DNA from: Pipra filicauda
Taxonomy: Eukaryota > Chordata > Aves > Passeriformes > Pipridae
DNA: 64,000 nt
NCBI RefSeq assembly: GCF_003945595.2
Contig: NW_024104359.1
Location: 124,001-188,000, forward strand
Direction of reading: 5' to 3'
Shown: piece by piece, positions 42,378 through 53,650 of the stretch
How positions within the stretch are numbered: the first letter of the stretch is position 1
Layout: the number at the start of each line of letters is the position of its first letter
Position numbers and translations under genes: made by a program
Notes under the pieces: generated by a model
Seen by the model: only the letters and a program-made list of their open reading frames with translations
The model's database searches: none
Told to the model about the DNA's origin: nothing

Positions 42378-42829
42378 TGGTGCGTGCCGTGTGGGGAGGT
42401 CCCTTGCTAACTAACCCTAATGGCGCCCGCGCTCCCTTCGCCTGCCCGCTGTTTTATTCGCTGACTTTCAGCGGGCGAGGGGAGCGCCCGGGGGGGTGGG
42501 GGGAGGCGGAGGAGGAAAGGGGTCCGGCATTAAAAAATGTCAGCGAGGGGGCTCCTCACCCCGGCCCGCTCTGGGGTCCCCGTCCCGCAGCCCTGAGCGC
42601 TCCCGCCGCCGCGCCGCACGGAGGCCGCGGTCGGCCGGCCCAGGGCCATTGCCGCCGCGAAGAGCTCGTCTCTGTCAGCCTCGGCGGCGGCCGGGAGAAA
42701 AGAGGCGGTCCCCCCCCAGCCCCGGGCAGTCGGGGGTCCCAGCAGAGCAAACCGGGAGCGGCGCCGCCGGGCTGGGCAGCCGCGGCTCCCTCAGCCGTGG
42801 GGTGCGCGGCCGGCGCCGCCCCGACACCC
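42378..42829 (+). ncRNA. TERC: Telomerase RNA component (TERC/TR)
   Basis: The template CTAACCCTAA is at 42411-42420. Helix P1b pairs 42391-42398 with 42552-42559. The pseudoknot is nearly identical to the vertebrate core. P2b pairs 42444-42450 with 42470-42476, and P3 pairs 42460-42465 with 42539-42544. A T run (42452-42455) and an A run (42532-42537) are placed for the U-A.U triple helix. CR4/CR5 spans 42651-42688: P6 GCCGCCG with CGGCGGC, then P6.1 GAG-CTCGT-CTC at 42662-42672, whose loop keeps a U and a G at the places of human U307 and G309. The H box AGAGCA is at 42744-42749. A perfect 9-bp stem (42758-42766 with 42811-42819) carries a CR7 loop containing CCGTGGGGTGC. The ACA box is 42824-42826, so the 3' end should be 42829. 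Length is about 450 nt; chicken TR is about 465. The 5' end is uncertain by several nucleotides. It templates telomere repeat synthesis by TERT. Confidence 0.95.
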
Positions 42830-43243
42830 CCCAAACCCCCCCATCTCCACCGGCACGGTCCGACCCACCGGGGTCGGGGGGTCCAAGCGGACCCACCGGC
42901 TCTGCCGGGCTGGCCGGGGACGTCAAAGGGAGCCCCCAAGGCGTCGGTCCCCGCCGAGGTTCGCTGTGTGCCCCCCGGTGCGGGATGCCGAGATCTTATC
43001 TGGGAGAGAGAGCCCTGCGGCCATGGGAGCTCGGAAATGCCGGATTTAACGCATCGAGTTTAGGAAATGTTGAGTTCTACTCATCGATTTCTAGCAGCGC
43101 GGGGCTGAATTTGCGGAAACATGCGAGACTGAGCACTGGGGACAAATATTTCGCTGAGGTGTGGAACAGGGATTGTGAGAGGAAGGTGTCAGGGCTTGTC
43201 CCATTCCTCTCTCTGTACCGAGGCCTTGGCGCTGCCATGAAGA

Positions 43244-43726
43244 GAACCTGCCTGTGGTGTGCCAGGCACAGCACCAAACCTGGTTGAGATGTGCCAGGCA
43301 CAGCACCAAACCTGGCTGAGATGTGCCAGGCACAGCACCAAACCTGGCTGAGATGTGCCAGGCACGGTACCAAACCTGCCTATGGTGTGCTGAGCCACAG
43401 TACCAAAACCTGCCTGAGTTGTGCCAGGCATAGCACCAAACCTGCCCGTGATGTGCTGAGCCACAGCACCAAAACCTGCCCGTGATGTGCTGAGCGACAG
43501 CACCAAAACCTGCCCGTGATGTGCTGAGCCACAGCACCAAAACCTGCCCGTGATGTGCTGAGCGACAGCACCAAAACCTGCCCGTGATGTGCTGAGCCAC
43601 AGCACTAAAACCTGCCTGAGTTGTGCCAGGCCTGGCACCAAACCTGCCTGACGGTGTGCTGAGCCACAGCACCAAAACCTGCCTGAGTTGTGCCAGGCCC
43701 GGCACCAAACGTGCCTGACGGTGTGC
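43244..43726 (+). repeat. Minisatellite, 32-35 bp unit, about 14 copies
   Basis: Units alternate between two related forms. One has GTGCCAGGCACAGCACCAAA and the other GTGCTGAGCCACAGCACCAA, each followed by ACCTGCC or ACCTGGC. Five consecutive units from about 43450 to 43605 are nearly identical, with a C/G switch (GAGCCAC versus GAGCGAC) alternating unit by unit. That suggests recent expansion of a two-unit module. Open frames across it are simple translations of the repeat. Confidence 0.95.
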
Positions 43727-46700
43727 AAGCACAGAGGGAGGAGTGCCCAGAGCCCACCTCCTGCCATCACCATCATGGGAATGGGCTGTTCAGTTACCTC
43801 TGCTGGTAATTCTGGCCACAGGCCAGACCTTCTTGGTTTTTCTGTACCGACCACTTGCAGAAGGTTCCCTGGAGCTGCTGGTGTGATGGAGCCAAGGGTG
43901 CCCCACTGCCCCATCCCAGGCCTCAGCAGGGAACAGACATGGCCCTACAAACAGGGCTCGGGAATCGCTCAGTGCTCATATTAACCAGCCCTTCCATAAT
44001 TTCCTGAGTGTTTGACCAGTGCCATCTTGTGGCCTCCATTTCTTTGCACTAAGGATGGGAGTGAACTTGGGTACTTAATTTTTTGATTCTGTTTGAAAGA
44101 AACGTTCTGCTGCCAGAATAAGTAGATATGGGAAAGTCTGACCCCACACACTGGAAGATGTGTAGGTCCTTTCTGGTAGTGGAATCTGAATGTTGCTTAA
44201 TAAACCCGATCCAGCTAAAGTTAGCACTGGCTCTGCCTCTTGTAATGCTCTTTCTTGGTTCAAACAACTGTGTTTTCACTGTTTTATCTTGTTTCCAAGC
44301 AACAGCTTTCATTTAGCATCAAATACTTCATTTCAGACTCGTGACTAAACATGTAAAGCCAAGATATTTCATGCACTTACTACATTACATTTTTCAAATG
44401 AAACTCTCCTTGTCTTACAATTCTCTCTCTGAGAAAAGTCGTGTCTCCTAAATATATCTGGTTTTGTGGCATTTACAATGGGGTTTTTTTTCACTGTCAG
44501 TTCTCTGAAAGAGATAATAAGCTTAAAATGCCAAGTTTCTGCATGCATGAAAAAGTATGTGCTCTGCAGATCCATGTCAGAGTAAAAACGCTAAGAAACT
44601 GAGAGCTTGGTCTACTTTTGTTTCTATGTATTTCTGGAAGGAAGGGAAACTGTGCAATGCTGTATTGTTGCAGAGATTACAACAAATGGAGCTGTTGCTA
44701 CTGTTTCTGAACAGTCTGCAGGTGCCCTCCTGTCCCCAGGGAAATGGTGAAAGGTGCTAGTGTGGCTTTTTAGGAATGAAAAAAGAAGCTCTCGGTGATT
44801 TCTCCCCTGAAGAGTTTAAAACCATTCCCAGCTGTGTCAAAGGAATTGTATTCAGTGTCTCCCCTCCAAGCAGAACTTACCTGGCTGAGCACTGGTTACC
44901 TGCAAGAGCCAGCACCTCCTGGAGTAGCTCCACCTCAGCACCGAGCTTGAATTGTGTGGCACTTAGTTGATTTTCTTCCCTCAGAGTGTAAGTGCTCTTC
45001 TTAATATCTCCAGATTTTTTTTTTCTTTTTAAAAATCTAGTAGTTTGTTTGAAGCTTGTGTGCACTGAGAAGTTTATGATCAGGTGATGATTTTTGGGAG
45101 AAGAGGGGATCTTGTGCTCCGTAGTTATGGAAGCACATTATTGAGGTTGATACTCTGGGCTGCCACACAGTTGGTTTGGGATTTAGGGCTTTGCATCCTG
45201 GGTGATTTGTTGAGTGCCAGATGCTCAGGAATTAACACCAAGTTGTCAGGAGTTTCTGTGGGAAATGTTTGGACAGTGAGCTTTGAAGGATGGCTTGCTG
45301 CTGTCTGCTTGTGTCTGGTTAAAGTGTTATCACTGCTCGAGGTCAGTCACCCATTTGCTGTACCAGGTTGGGCACATGGACAGTGCTCTGGCCAAAGGTG
45401 ATACAGCACTGTCTGAAACCCCAGCAGCACGAAATGGCCTCACTGCACTCTTATGTGCCTGGGGTTGGCTTCCTTCTGCATGGTCATCTTTTAGTGTGCT
45501 GTTCCCAAACACTCCAGAGTTTTCTGTCCCTGTGGGAAATTGCTCCTCTTCTGTGGAGAACCTAGAGAAAAAAAATCATCACAACGTGGATGAAATCTCT
45601 TAGGAGATCCCATAGAATTGACAGGGTAGCAGGAGGGGTAATGTTACCGTGCTTGTGCAAACAGCCCGCTTCTGAGGGTGTTTGGGGAGCTGACAGATGT
45701 GGGGCCCCTGAAGGGACGACTGGAACTCCCCCTTTACCACATTTTCAAGTGCACCTTTCTAAGCATGAAATCCCAACCCAGGGTTGATTCCAGCTGTGGT
45801 GCTGTGTGGCAGGCGGGGTCCAGAGTGTTCCACTCCTGGCTCTGCCTTCAGCCACCTTTCAGTGTCGTTACCCTTTCCCACCCCCTGAACAACTTGCTGT
45901 TTAGAAAAGCAGCAGAATTTACATTGCTTTCATTATTCTGTTTCCAGTTTACATTTTAGCTTTCTTGCATTAGTTTAAAAGCAATCACGATTGTTTGGGC
46001 TCTGTGTGACGTATCAGTGCACAACAAACAAACCAAGGAAGGTTTAAATCAGTTCAAGAGGTTTATATGCAAAGATGGATAAACTTGAGCAAATCAGAAT
46101 AAGTTTCCCGTGTTGGTATGACTTTGTGTGCAAATTTGAAGTACGCTTTGCTATGTACTTGAAATGACCAACAGAAAAGCTGGAATATTTTCACTTAGTG
46201 AAAATTCTGCTAAATGCTTCCTAGAGTTGTTGGCAGAGGTGGCAGCACAGGCAGACTTTGTAAGAACAGCGCGAGCAGAGTTAACGTTGAACTGCGATAT
46301 TGAGTCGGACAAAACAGTTCAAGTTGACCTTGCTTATGAGACAACAAAAAGTGTCTTAAGGAGAAATAATAATTATCAAAGAGTAAAGAATGGTTTAATT
46401 CAAAGGCTGTTTAACCTCCGACAGGTCTGGCAAACATTAATAGAACCCTACCCTAATTCTGTTTGTAGATTGCCTCAACAAGGGGTACTTTGAAAGTGTG
46501 GTTGGATGTGGTATCTAAGGACATTTATCAGCAGAGGGAATGGAAGAAGCATACATCTCAATCATTTTTACATAAGTAATTTAATGGTGAAGTGAAATCA
46601 CGCAATCAAATCTTTGTAAATACTAAAAAACGTGGACTAAAGATGGTTTAAGAATGTAATAACTCTCTGTGCTTTTCTTTGCCCAGTTCTCTGCATTCAG

Positions 46701-47403
46701 CTTAACACTCCCAAGCTGGGAAGTTCTATCCAAAACAAGTTTGGAAAAAGCGACCCCAGGCAGTGCTAAACCTCTGGCACGGGAGCCTTGGTCCTGTGCT
46801 CGGTGACTCTGACCTGCTTGCTGGGTCAGAGCAGGTCTGCCTTGAAGGCAGAGCTTTGCACTGCATGGCCTTTGCTCCGAAAGCTGGGGGATGGCTTTTA
46901 CCTCCTGCATTTACAGTTTCCAGGCTGTGGAGACCTGAAATGACTGTAACTTGGGTGGGCCTATTAGCGTGTTAAAATTAAGCTTTATTAGTTGATCTGT
47001 GTGTATTCAACTCCAGCTGCAGTTCTGGGTGAAGTCTTACAAACCCTCAGGTCTGTACAGAAAAACCAGTATTTGGATCCATGTATACTTCCCAGCTGTA
47101 TCAGACCTAAAATGATGGTAGTTTAGGAGTAGAAGGACTTTTTTCCACCTCTCTTTGGTCAGTTGAATATTGTATTTCAAAGATTTCGTTAGGGTGAGCT
47201 GCTCCCCTGTGGCTGCTGAAGCCTTTGTTTTCTGTATCTTATCTGTGCTGTGAAGGTCTGTGGGATGTGCTCTTGCTGTTGATCCTATTTTTCCAACGGT
47301 AGATGGCAACAGACATTCATTTGTAAAACATCCGAGTGGAGCTTGGTGCATTACAGAATTTAATATGCAGGGAGGATCATTCTCTGGTAGGAATTTAAGT
47401 AAA
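43727..47403. other. Intergenic DNA downstream of TERC
   Basis: No gene could be supported. The only feature that stands out is an open frame with raised CpG at 46164-46493, described under findings. Confidence 0.5.
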
Positions 47404-47417
47404 ACTATGTGTAAATA

Positions 47418-47577
47418 CTTTTTCTTTTTTTTTCTTTTCTTTTTTCTTTTCTTTTTTTTCTTTTCTTTTTTCTTTTCTTTTTTCTTTTCTTTTTTCTTTT
47501 CTTTTTTCTTTTTTCTTTTTTTTTTTCCTTTTTTTTTTCTTTTTTTTTCTTTTATTTTTCTTTTCTTCTTTTTTTTC
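47418..47577 (+). repeat. Long polypyrimidine tract, (CTTTT)n/(CTTTTTT)n
   Basis: About 160 nt consist of T with regularly spaced single C residues; TTTTCTTTTC-type words repeat with mirror symmetry. The only purine inside is one A near 47555. Such tracts are simple-sequence repeats prone to length change and to triplex (H-DNA) formation. Confidence 0.95.
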
Positions 47578-50257
47578 TAAGTGCAGGCAAACTACCATTA
47601 AATCGAAAGATTTGCAATTAAAATAAATTTTTATAGAATCCACTTGAAAACGAAAGTTTGGAAAGACAATGTTTAAGCTTCACAGGAGAGTACTATAATG
47701 AAGTCAGGTATTTAAAGTGCACTTTCCAGTGTATATTATAGATAAACTCAAGTGATGGAGAAATGTTGGTTAACACTAGATTTTTGTTCCCTTTCAAGTT
47801 TGCTCAAAACAGCACTAATTTTCAGTTTATCTTTGGTTGAGAAACTAATTAAAACATATCTTTGCACAAATTAAAGAATTCTATTTCTTGTCTATCCTGT
47901 TTAGGATTCATTTTGATAAATTATTTTGACAACATGACCCCATTTAAAATAGTGTCAGAGATCAGCATTTGCAGATCTTCAGTTTTACTTTTGCCTCTAA
48001 AAATGCATTGTGTGATTTGAAACTAGATGTGCAAACATCAGCCTTTCTAGTACACGGCACTACGTTGTAGGAAAAATTGCTTTCCACATTTCTCGTTTAT
48101 TTAAATAAATTTGCTGTTTGCTTTTGTGGAATATACACTTTGTTTCCCAAAAGCCAGTGTGGGAGCTGTGTGAGTGAGGAAGGTAATCATCTATAACAAA
48201 GTTACAGCCGAGTCACAAGACTTTTGGGAATTTTACAGCTGCAAACTGAAGTTCTCGTGCATTATCATAACATTCTGGCTTGCAACGATAACGAGTTTAA
48301 AGGCTGGAATTTCTCTGTTTTTATGGAAAAGATAATCAGACTTTCGTACATTAATGATGGAATATTGGCAGCTGCGATAATTTCATGGTAAACATTTTAG
48401 TGCTGCAATTAGTATTTTAATAAGGCTGTTTCTTATTACTGTACTGGTATTTATCTGAATTGTACAGTTGGGCGCTTCGCTGTGCTCCGTGGGGGACAAC
48501 ACGAGGCAGAAAGGATAAAAACTGACTGAAACCAAGTGATGAAGGGGGTTTGGTCCCAGGGCTGCTACTGGGTCCAGATGTGCCCTTCTGAGCCTCTTGG
48601 ATTGTTGCTCTATAAAACGGGGGTGAGGATCCTGACCCCCTGTTGAGGCTGTGGATGGGAGGTGCTCAGCAGCATTATCCGCCTGTCCCCTTGCCCGGGG
48701 CAGCAGACCCATCGAGCCCTATTGTTTCCGGAGGGACCAGGCTCTTCGTGCATAAAACTGTCTTCTAGGTCGCAAACTTCCAGGATCAGGAACATTTACC
48801 ACGTCTGCATGCTTAAACCTTTTCTCTCCGGTCCAGCCTCCGAGCCTCCTAAAGAGCAGAATTCCATCACTTCTTTCATCACTCTAATATTCCTTTAAAC
48901 AACTGTATCATGGGATCTATTGTACTTAGCTGTAGTATGTCTACCGTACAGTCCATGTTTTTCATCACAGGAAGCAGCTTGAACTGCTTATAACACATGG
49001 AGTAGATATTTGTCTTGTTTTAGAACAGCTTTATATCGTTCAGCTGGCTTTACAGCCTCTTCTGTGTCTAAAGATAAGTACGTTTAAGGATAATCCTGAA
49101 GTTTTTATCTTCTGCATCATCAGCCCACACTTTCGTTACGGTTTCATACTGTGCTGCTCCAGGCAGCTTTGAACAGCCTTAGCTTGACAATTAAGGGAGT
49201 GAACCGGCAAAACTGCTAATTTCTCTCCCTGTCCTTCCACTCTTATCTCGTACTCTCTAAGGTACACGTCTTTATCTGCGTGTTTCCAAGAAGGTGTTCA
49301 ATTAATAACTCAGACAAGTCAGAGCTGATAGGATCTTTTCATGTATTAATTTAACTCTTCCTTTCAAATGGAGTGCCAGAAAATGACTGTTTTCATGTTT
49401 TCTCTATTTATTCTGGCTGGATTTTTTTATTGAAGTTGCACGCCACAGTCCTTTGATTCTGCTCCCAAGAAATTATCAGGGATTACCGTAGTGGCCTTAC
49501 AGGTAACGGGGGTTCTCACTGATGTGTTGAGTAGTAGCTTTCTTCTGTATTAATGTTGATTTCAGATTGTTTTTGCTTATAGCAAAAAAATAAACCCAGG
49601 CACTTGGCCATGAAGGATATAGAAATGTTATGGGGTTTTTTACTCAGTTTGTTGTGTTTGGGTTTTTTTTCTGATAATAAGAATGATGCAACTCAGATGA
49701 TGAGTGCAACAGAATTAATTTTCAGTGGACAATCATAAGACTTGTTCAAAGGCAGAGGTTTATTGGTTTGTTTGTGTGAGTCATTTATCAGTTACAGAGA
49801 GTGATGTTTGAGCTCCCTGTTCTTTCATTAGACATGAATGACAATATATTTAGTTTCCACCTGTGTGGGTCTTGCAGCAGGTTTAAATTTGCAATAAGAG
49901 CTAAGGTGATTCGATATTAGGAAAAAAAAAAAATCCTCTTGGCTCTTGTCTATGGTTTAAATTCATCTGGTCCCAGGGGAAACTCAATGTGAGCTGGGAG
50001 ATGCAGAAAAACCATTGTGGTTCTTGGCTAAACAATAGACAGGAACACCCATCTCCACAGACAACAGGTTGTTTAATGAACATGAAATTTATGAATCTCC
50101 CCGAGAAAATAGGTAAGCAACTAACTAAAACATAAAGTTCTATACCGAACAAAAATTCTTTAAAACCCCTCTCGGGGAGCCTTTTTTTGTTTTGTTTTAT
50201 TGGAGATGAAGATAATGATTTTTTTATTGGTGTTTTTGATGCCAAAATATCACTGAT

Positions 50258-50319
50258 GAAGTATTTTACAGAAAATATTTCAGAAAATGAAGTATTTTAC
50301 AGAAAATACTTCAGAAAAT
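50258..50319 (+). repeat. Tandem duplication of a 31-bp unit
   Basis: Positions 50258-50288 and 50289-50319 are two adjacent copies differing at a single base (ATATTTC versus ATACTTC). A third partial copy (GAAATATTTC) follows. Confidence 0.95.
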
Positions 50320-53300
50320 GAAATATTTCTATTCTTGTGGCTTATAAGTCCATGTTCTAATTGCTTTCAGAGAGAGCAATTGAATTTGAAACTATCAAAA
50401 TAGATGGCAAATTCTGAAAAATGACAAGTAGCTTCTTTCTTCTGATTTTCCTTGTGAAAGCACAAGAACCTTTCAGTGAAAATTTTCCCTGAAACTAATG
50501 TGTAGAATCTAAATGTGATGTTGGCCACTACAGAAATAAAAAATAAAATTACCCATTAATCAGCATTTTGATATCATCCCTTTTTCTACCAAGTTGATTT
50601 TTCATTCTTCAGTCATGAGGACTTTCCACAGTGATTTTTCCTTCAGGAATGCCATTTTTAATGTAGCAAACTTATGTCACCAGGACAAAAAGTTGGTTAA
50701 CATCCAGTGAGGATCGTAAACACATGTGGACTAAGAGTTGAATCGCTGATCCTGTGATTAATACTGACCGTTGTTCTAGCTGTCAGTCTATTTCATGGAA
50801 ATCTTCTGAGTGTGAAGTTCAGGTTTAATAAGCTTGGGGATTCAGCAGTTCTGGAGTATTTCCAGTAGTTTGCTTCCATTTCCAAGTTTATCTTGGTAGT
50901 ACCACCAAAGCAGGTGACACGTGAAAGCTGCAGGTGACTCGCTGGCTCGTGAGCCTGCTGTGTCACGGGGCTCAGCTACAGCACTGTAATGTTACACTTC
51001 CAAATACAGTTTAGTCTTGTAATAGAAGCCAGTTCCAGTTCCCATCACATTTTAAGTGTGTTTCTCTGCCGTAAGTTCTGGCCACGTGTTTCAGATGGTT
51101 CAGGAATACAGCTTAAAGAAAAATACTGCAAAAAGGAAAAATATTTAAAAAGGTGAAAGTCTGCTTTCTCGAAGCCAAGTAGTGCAATACTATTTTCCTT
51201 TTTTTTTTTTTTTAAGTATAGTGAGGGCTTCAAAGGTTTCCCATCTTAATGCTTGTGCAAGATAAAATATACCTTTTAAATGAGCCTTTTCATATAAACA
51301 AATAAGAGATATGTACGTGGTTGAAGGCTTGGGAACCAAATGTGAAACCCAAAGGAGATGTTGTTGAAAGCTCGCTGGTGTAAAGGCAGGTCTTGGGCTG
51401 TCCCCAGGTTCCTAAGGACCATGTACTGCTTGACAAGGAGGAATATGCACTGACAGCGTTCCTTAAAGGAATGCTTCAAGGACAAAATTAAAACATTTCC
51501 GTAGGGTGTAGCCATCAATCACCAGGAGGATGTTCTTGTACACCAAGTACAACACAGCAGAGCTTTCCAGTGACCTTAACGCACTGGCCAGCATAGGAGC
51601 TGCTACAGTAATTACAGATTACATTAAGTATCGAGCAAAAGCCAACAGCCAACTACCAGGCAAACCTTTTATACATTATTAAAATCATATCCTTCCCAGA
51701 AGATCCAAGCTAATAAAATTGAATTCGATAATGCAATCAGTAAAAAGCGGGTTTAAAAAAAATAAAAATAAACATTTCTCCTTTGTTGATAACGTCCCAA
51801 GAAATCCCCCCTGTTTTATATAGTGCCTAATATACGTAAGTGTGAAAATAATCCCTCAGGTATATTAAGAGTTTCAGTTGCACAATCTCTGAGACTGCTT
51901 CGAATTTTTTATAATTACATTTTATTAAGAAATAATTGTTATATATCAAGTGTGGCTTGCACTTAGATTAAAGATTGAAGGCTGTGGTTACCTAATATTT
52001 CAGCAATTAAAATACTGGGAAAATTTTAGAAAGTATAAAATGGGAAGGATTTTTCTTGTATATTAGAAAATCATTCTTCCTGAGCAAGTGGCTGGGACAG
52101 TTTGTTACAGGCCCTGAAAAATAAAAAATATTAGAGGTTTATCATGAAAAACGAAGGAGGGAACAAACACTTTGTATGTAAAGGAGACCAATGTTCACTG
52201 CTCACATTTCTAATAAACTACTTTTGACTGGATATGTCCTCTGTTTAGTCACCTTAAAAGAGCCCAGGTGTATCTGACCAAAAGATTTTGAAAACCTGGC
52301 ATTTTGAGGGATGGACTGAATAAGAAATTTTCTTCTTCTTGGCCAAGTTAGAATATGTTATTATTGAGTAGAACCAGGGTTACCTGTGTTGGAGAACTGA
52401 CACTGTACAGCAGCTGCTTTTGTGAGGTTATTGGTCAGTCTGTTATTTCATACGAACCTTAAATGTTAAAACAAGGCATATACTATTCCCATATATCATA
52501 TACAAAGCTTAGAAAGAAGTTAATATTGAACAATATTCTACAACTAGATTGGTTTTCTGTTTCTGTGAGCCTAAAGGGTCTGTGACCTGGCTGTAAAGCT
52601 GTCAGCAAATGAGTGGAGTCTGCCCTGAACATCTAGAACATGGCTCGAAGCAGAATGGGGTGCAGATTCCCTGAGTAGGTGGTAAAATGATTAAAAATAA
52701 ATAAGACCAGGAGAAATCAGTTTCACGACGATGTATTTTACACACAAAACACCGTCATTGCAAAAATCTCTCTCTTAAATCAGTAGCTGGCACGGCAGTA
52801 GAAAATTCGGCCGTGCCCGGGTGAGGACCTACGTGTTTGTTGTTTCTTCAGTTCTCCCAAAATGATTGGAAATGTTGCAACTCTGTGCATTAGATCACAG
52901 CTCTTACCTAAAGCAAGAAGTATTGCCTGCTCTGTTCCTGTGGAAAGGCACGGAAATCCTGCTTCCAGTAGGAGTTAACTGTGAGTTTGTCATTCTTAAT
53001 TTAGGCAGTTACTCCAGGTCTGGATGTAGTCCTAGCTATGGCTTTTGAAACAAAGTTGCCCCCACAAATTCTATTACTTTTTAAAAGTCACGTTGCTCAT
53101 TTCAAAGCCAAAGTGTAGGTTCCTATTTTTGTAAAAAATGAAAAAACCCTCCCCCCCCGGCTTGAGTCTTTGTTGCTCACTGCCTCAGGAAACTTGCCTG
53201 AAGCAGCAAATGGATGGAGGAGCAGCAGTAGAGCAGGCCAAAGCCAGCCCTCCTGCAGGTCCAGTGCAGTCCTTGGAGCAATGCCTGCTGAAACTGGGGC

Positions 53301-53572
53301 TGGATTTGGTTCTCTATCTTTGCTGTGCGAGTAGAGATCCTGTTTCAGTTCTTCAGAGGTGCCCAAGAAAACTTTGTAATTGATGTTTTCCACTCATTTT
53401 CTTTCTCTGCTGGTTCTGTATTTTGGTTGAATCGTGTTTCCCCAGCTTTCAGATGTATGTTTGAACGCTGGAAAAACTCACTCTCATGCATAATGAAAGA
53501 GGAAAAGTAACAGAGGAGGAATTTATTGGCTGGAGTCTCCATTCCTGCTCTATATCTTGCTCTACAAGCTCC

Positions 53573-53650
53573 CACAGCAAGTGAGTGGTAGAGCCAAGAA
53601 TAGAACACCACTTCTCTGACACCCAGTCCAGTGCCTTAACCCCTGCCTCC
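53573..53650 (+). repeat. MIR-type SINE 3' fragment
   Basis: AGCAAGTGAGTGGTAGAGCC, AAGAATAGAACACCAC, CTGACACCCAGTCCAGTGCC and TTAACCCCTGCCTCC follow the MIR consensus (AGTAAGTGGCAGAGCC, GGGATTCGAACCCAGG, CTGACTCCAGAGCCCATGC, TCTTAACCACT…TGCCTC) word for word. The match is from memory but good. Confidence 0.65.

Noticed and set aside
42362..43287. Two long overlapping + strand open frames (233 and 263 codons)
   Set aside because: They lie over the telomerase RNA and its GC-rich flank; proline, arginine and glycine richness is what GC-rich DNA gives in any frame.
43091..43914. Overlapping minus-strand frames of 213 and 241 codons rich in Gly, Trp and Cys
   Set aside because: They are translations of the 32-35 bp minisatellite; a repeat unit without stops is open by chance.
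47260..47643. Phenylalanine-rich and lysine-rich frames
   Set aside because: Both are translations of the polypyrimidine tract on its two strands.
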